DNA of 64,000 bases. Origin: Triglochin maritima. Taxonomy: Eukaryota > Streptophyta > Magnoliopsida > Alismatales > Juncaginaceae. The translations under genes were made by a program, and so were the position numbers. Each line of letters opens with the position of its first letter. Position 1 is the stretch's first letter. The stretch covers positions 47,266,925 to 47,330,924 of the forward strand of contig OY821772.1 of assembly GCA_963682175.1 (NCBI GenBank), read 5' to 3'. Under the pieces are notes generated by a model. The model made no database searches, had not been told where the DNA came from, and was given only the letters and a program-made list of their open reading frames with translations. Shown here piece after piece: positions 63,061-64,000 of this stretch.

Positions 63061-64000
63061 ATTTCGTGTCCCTATGTATGTATATATTTAAAAAAAATTA
63101 ATACAAACATACAAGATCGATTTCATATTTTCATTGATTTTACGTATATGTATTTGTTTATTCTAATATCATGCATTCCTATACATATTAAAATAAACAA
63201 AGAATAGATGATCATACGCAGAGGCTCTCTAAAACCTTTCAGAAGATCTGGAGTTCCGTTGCTCGTCGAATCGCCCGTCGATTCGCCTCCAAGTGTTCAC
63301 CAAACTCTAAACAAGATTAGAGAGAAAGGAACTAGCCAATCAATTCCTAATTAGGCTTAAAATCTAGCTAATAACCCCTCTTTAAGCTCCTGAGATTTCT
63401 ATCTCCAAAATTCAAAACTATTAAGAGATTTTCGTGGTGATTAAGGGAGAGATTAATGAGAGAAAGAATTGGATATGTGCAAACATTTTGTTCCTTAATT
63501 ATGGTATTCGTCTTTTGGAAGTGTTAAGGAAGAGACGTTTGGTCCTTAACCGTAGAGCTCTAAAAGATAATGGTTTACATAAATCAAAAGTTATTCACAA
63601 TCATGGTAATTAACATGGAACATTAATCACCGAGATAATATTGTCGTGTTGGTCATCGATTGTTGTAGGTCTACAAATAATTGACGACACGAGTATATAA
63701 AAGAGGAAAAGATTACTTTTATATATTGAATAGACCTAACAAGTAAAACATTATGGAATTTTGTTTCGTGTCATTAATGTTTTACTGTGTCTTGAATCCT
63801 AAGATATTAGACTTATATCTTTTCACTCAAGAAGTGCTTAATTTGATTATTGCCAAAAGTTATCAATAAGTATAGTGATAAATGCAATAGTTGGTTTAAC
63901 ATGACTTGGGTCTAGAAAAGATAGCTAGTCAAACGAATATTTTCGGTAGACCGAAGGTGACACGGTCGTCCGGTGAATGTTCGCGAGGAGAAATTTTGGT
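63061..64000. other. Right-edge sequence, no gene recognised
   Basis: AT-rich with one GC-richer stretch (63215-63320). GGTAGACCG/GGTCGTCCGG-type motifs reappear at 63940-63975, suggesting that another copy of the repeat tract starts at the window edge. Confidence 0.35.

Overview
The window looks like nuclear DNA of a flowering plant, most likely a eudicot. It is AT-rich, its genes are split by short GT-AG introns, its protein families are typical of land plants, and transposon debris fills most of the gaps. Exon models were read by eye from splice sites and reading-frame continuity; each multi-exon model below closes in frame from ATG to stop.

Four resident genes are visible. (1) 14541-7920 (-): a nine-exon phosphatidylinositol-4-phosphate 5-kinase of 772 codons with eight N-terminal MORN repeats. 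(2) 37645-39742 (+): a six-exon, 280-codon plant protein whose function I do not recognise. (3) 46740-44267 (-): a five-exon membrane-anchored DUF7036-type protein with a Pro/Ser-rich C-terminal half. (4) 59825-59421 (-): a small intronless DUF1764 protein.

The most striking part is 20527-37486. Five transposable elements lie end to end there, separated only by (TA)n or (TA)n(AG)n microsatellite. Their outer ends are related, and the right ends converge on TTTCTG or TTCCTG followed by TATATA. Three are ~205-bp miniature elements. One (21062-27285) is a Pack-MULE-like element carrying fragments of two host genes, a DNAJC8-like J-domain gene and a TMK-like LRR receptor kinase. The fifth (27613-37486) is a ~9.9-kb Mutator-like element that looks structurally complete. 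It carries an uninterrupted 757-aa FAR1/MULE-type transposase on + and a convergent, uninterrupted 775-aa gene on - that joins a plant-mobile-domain-like region, a coiled coil and an Ulp1-like (C48) protease domain. The arrangement resembles the rice Micron elements (microsatellite-targeting) combined with Ulp1-bearing MULEs. The complete element could be the autonomous partner that moves the other four. Its right end lies ~160 bp from the start codon of the 280-aa gene.

The rest is older mobile DNA: a copia-type 3' end (1-~700); three or four hAT-like miniature elements with low-complexity interiors, two of them with perfect 8-bp target duplications; a decayed PIF/Harbinger element with divergent SANT-like and transposase ORFs (51031-~53940) and related non-autonomous copies; a 1.1-kb Mutator-like element with a 9-bp target duplication and a long GC-rich hairpin (60013-61099); a probable solo LTR nested in an older TIR element (40.4-43.1 kb); and LTR-like sequence to the right edge. 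Two separate tracts (41.16-41.86 kb and 62.2-62.8 kb) are studded with the palindrome CGGTCGACCG. No tRNA, rRNA, CRISPR array or prokaryotic feature was seen.
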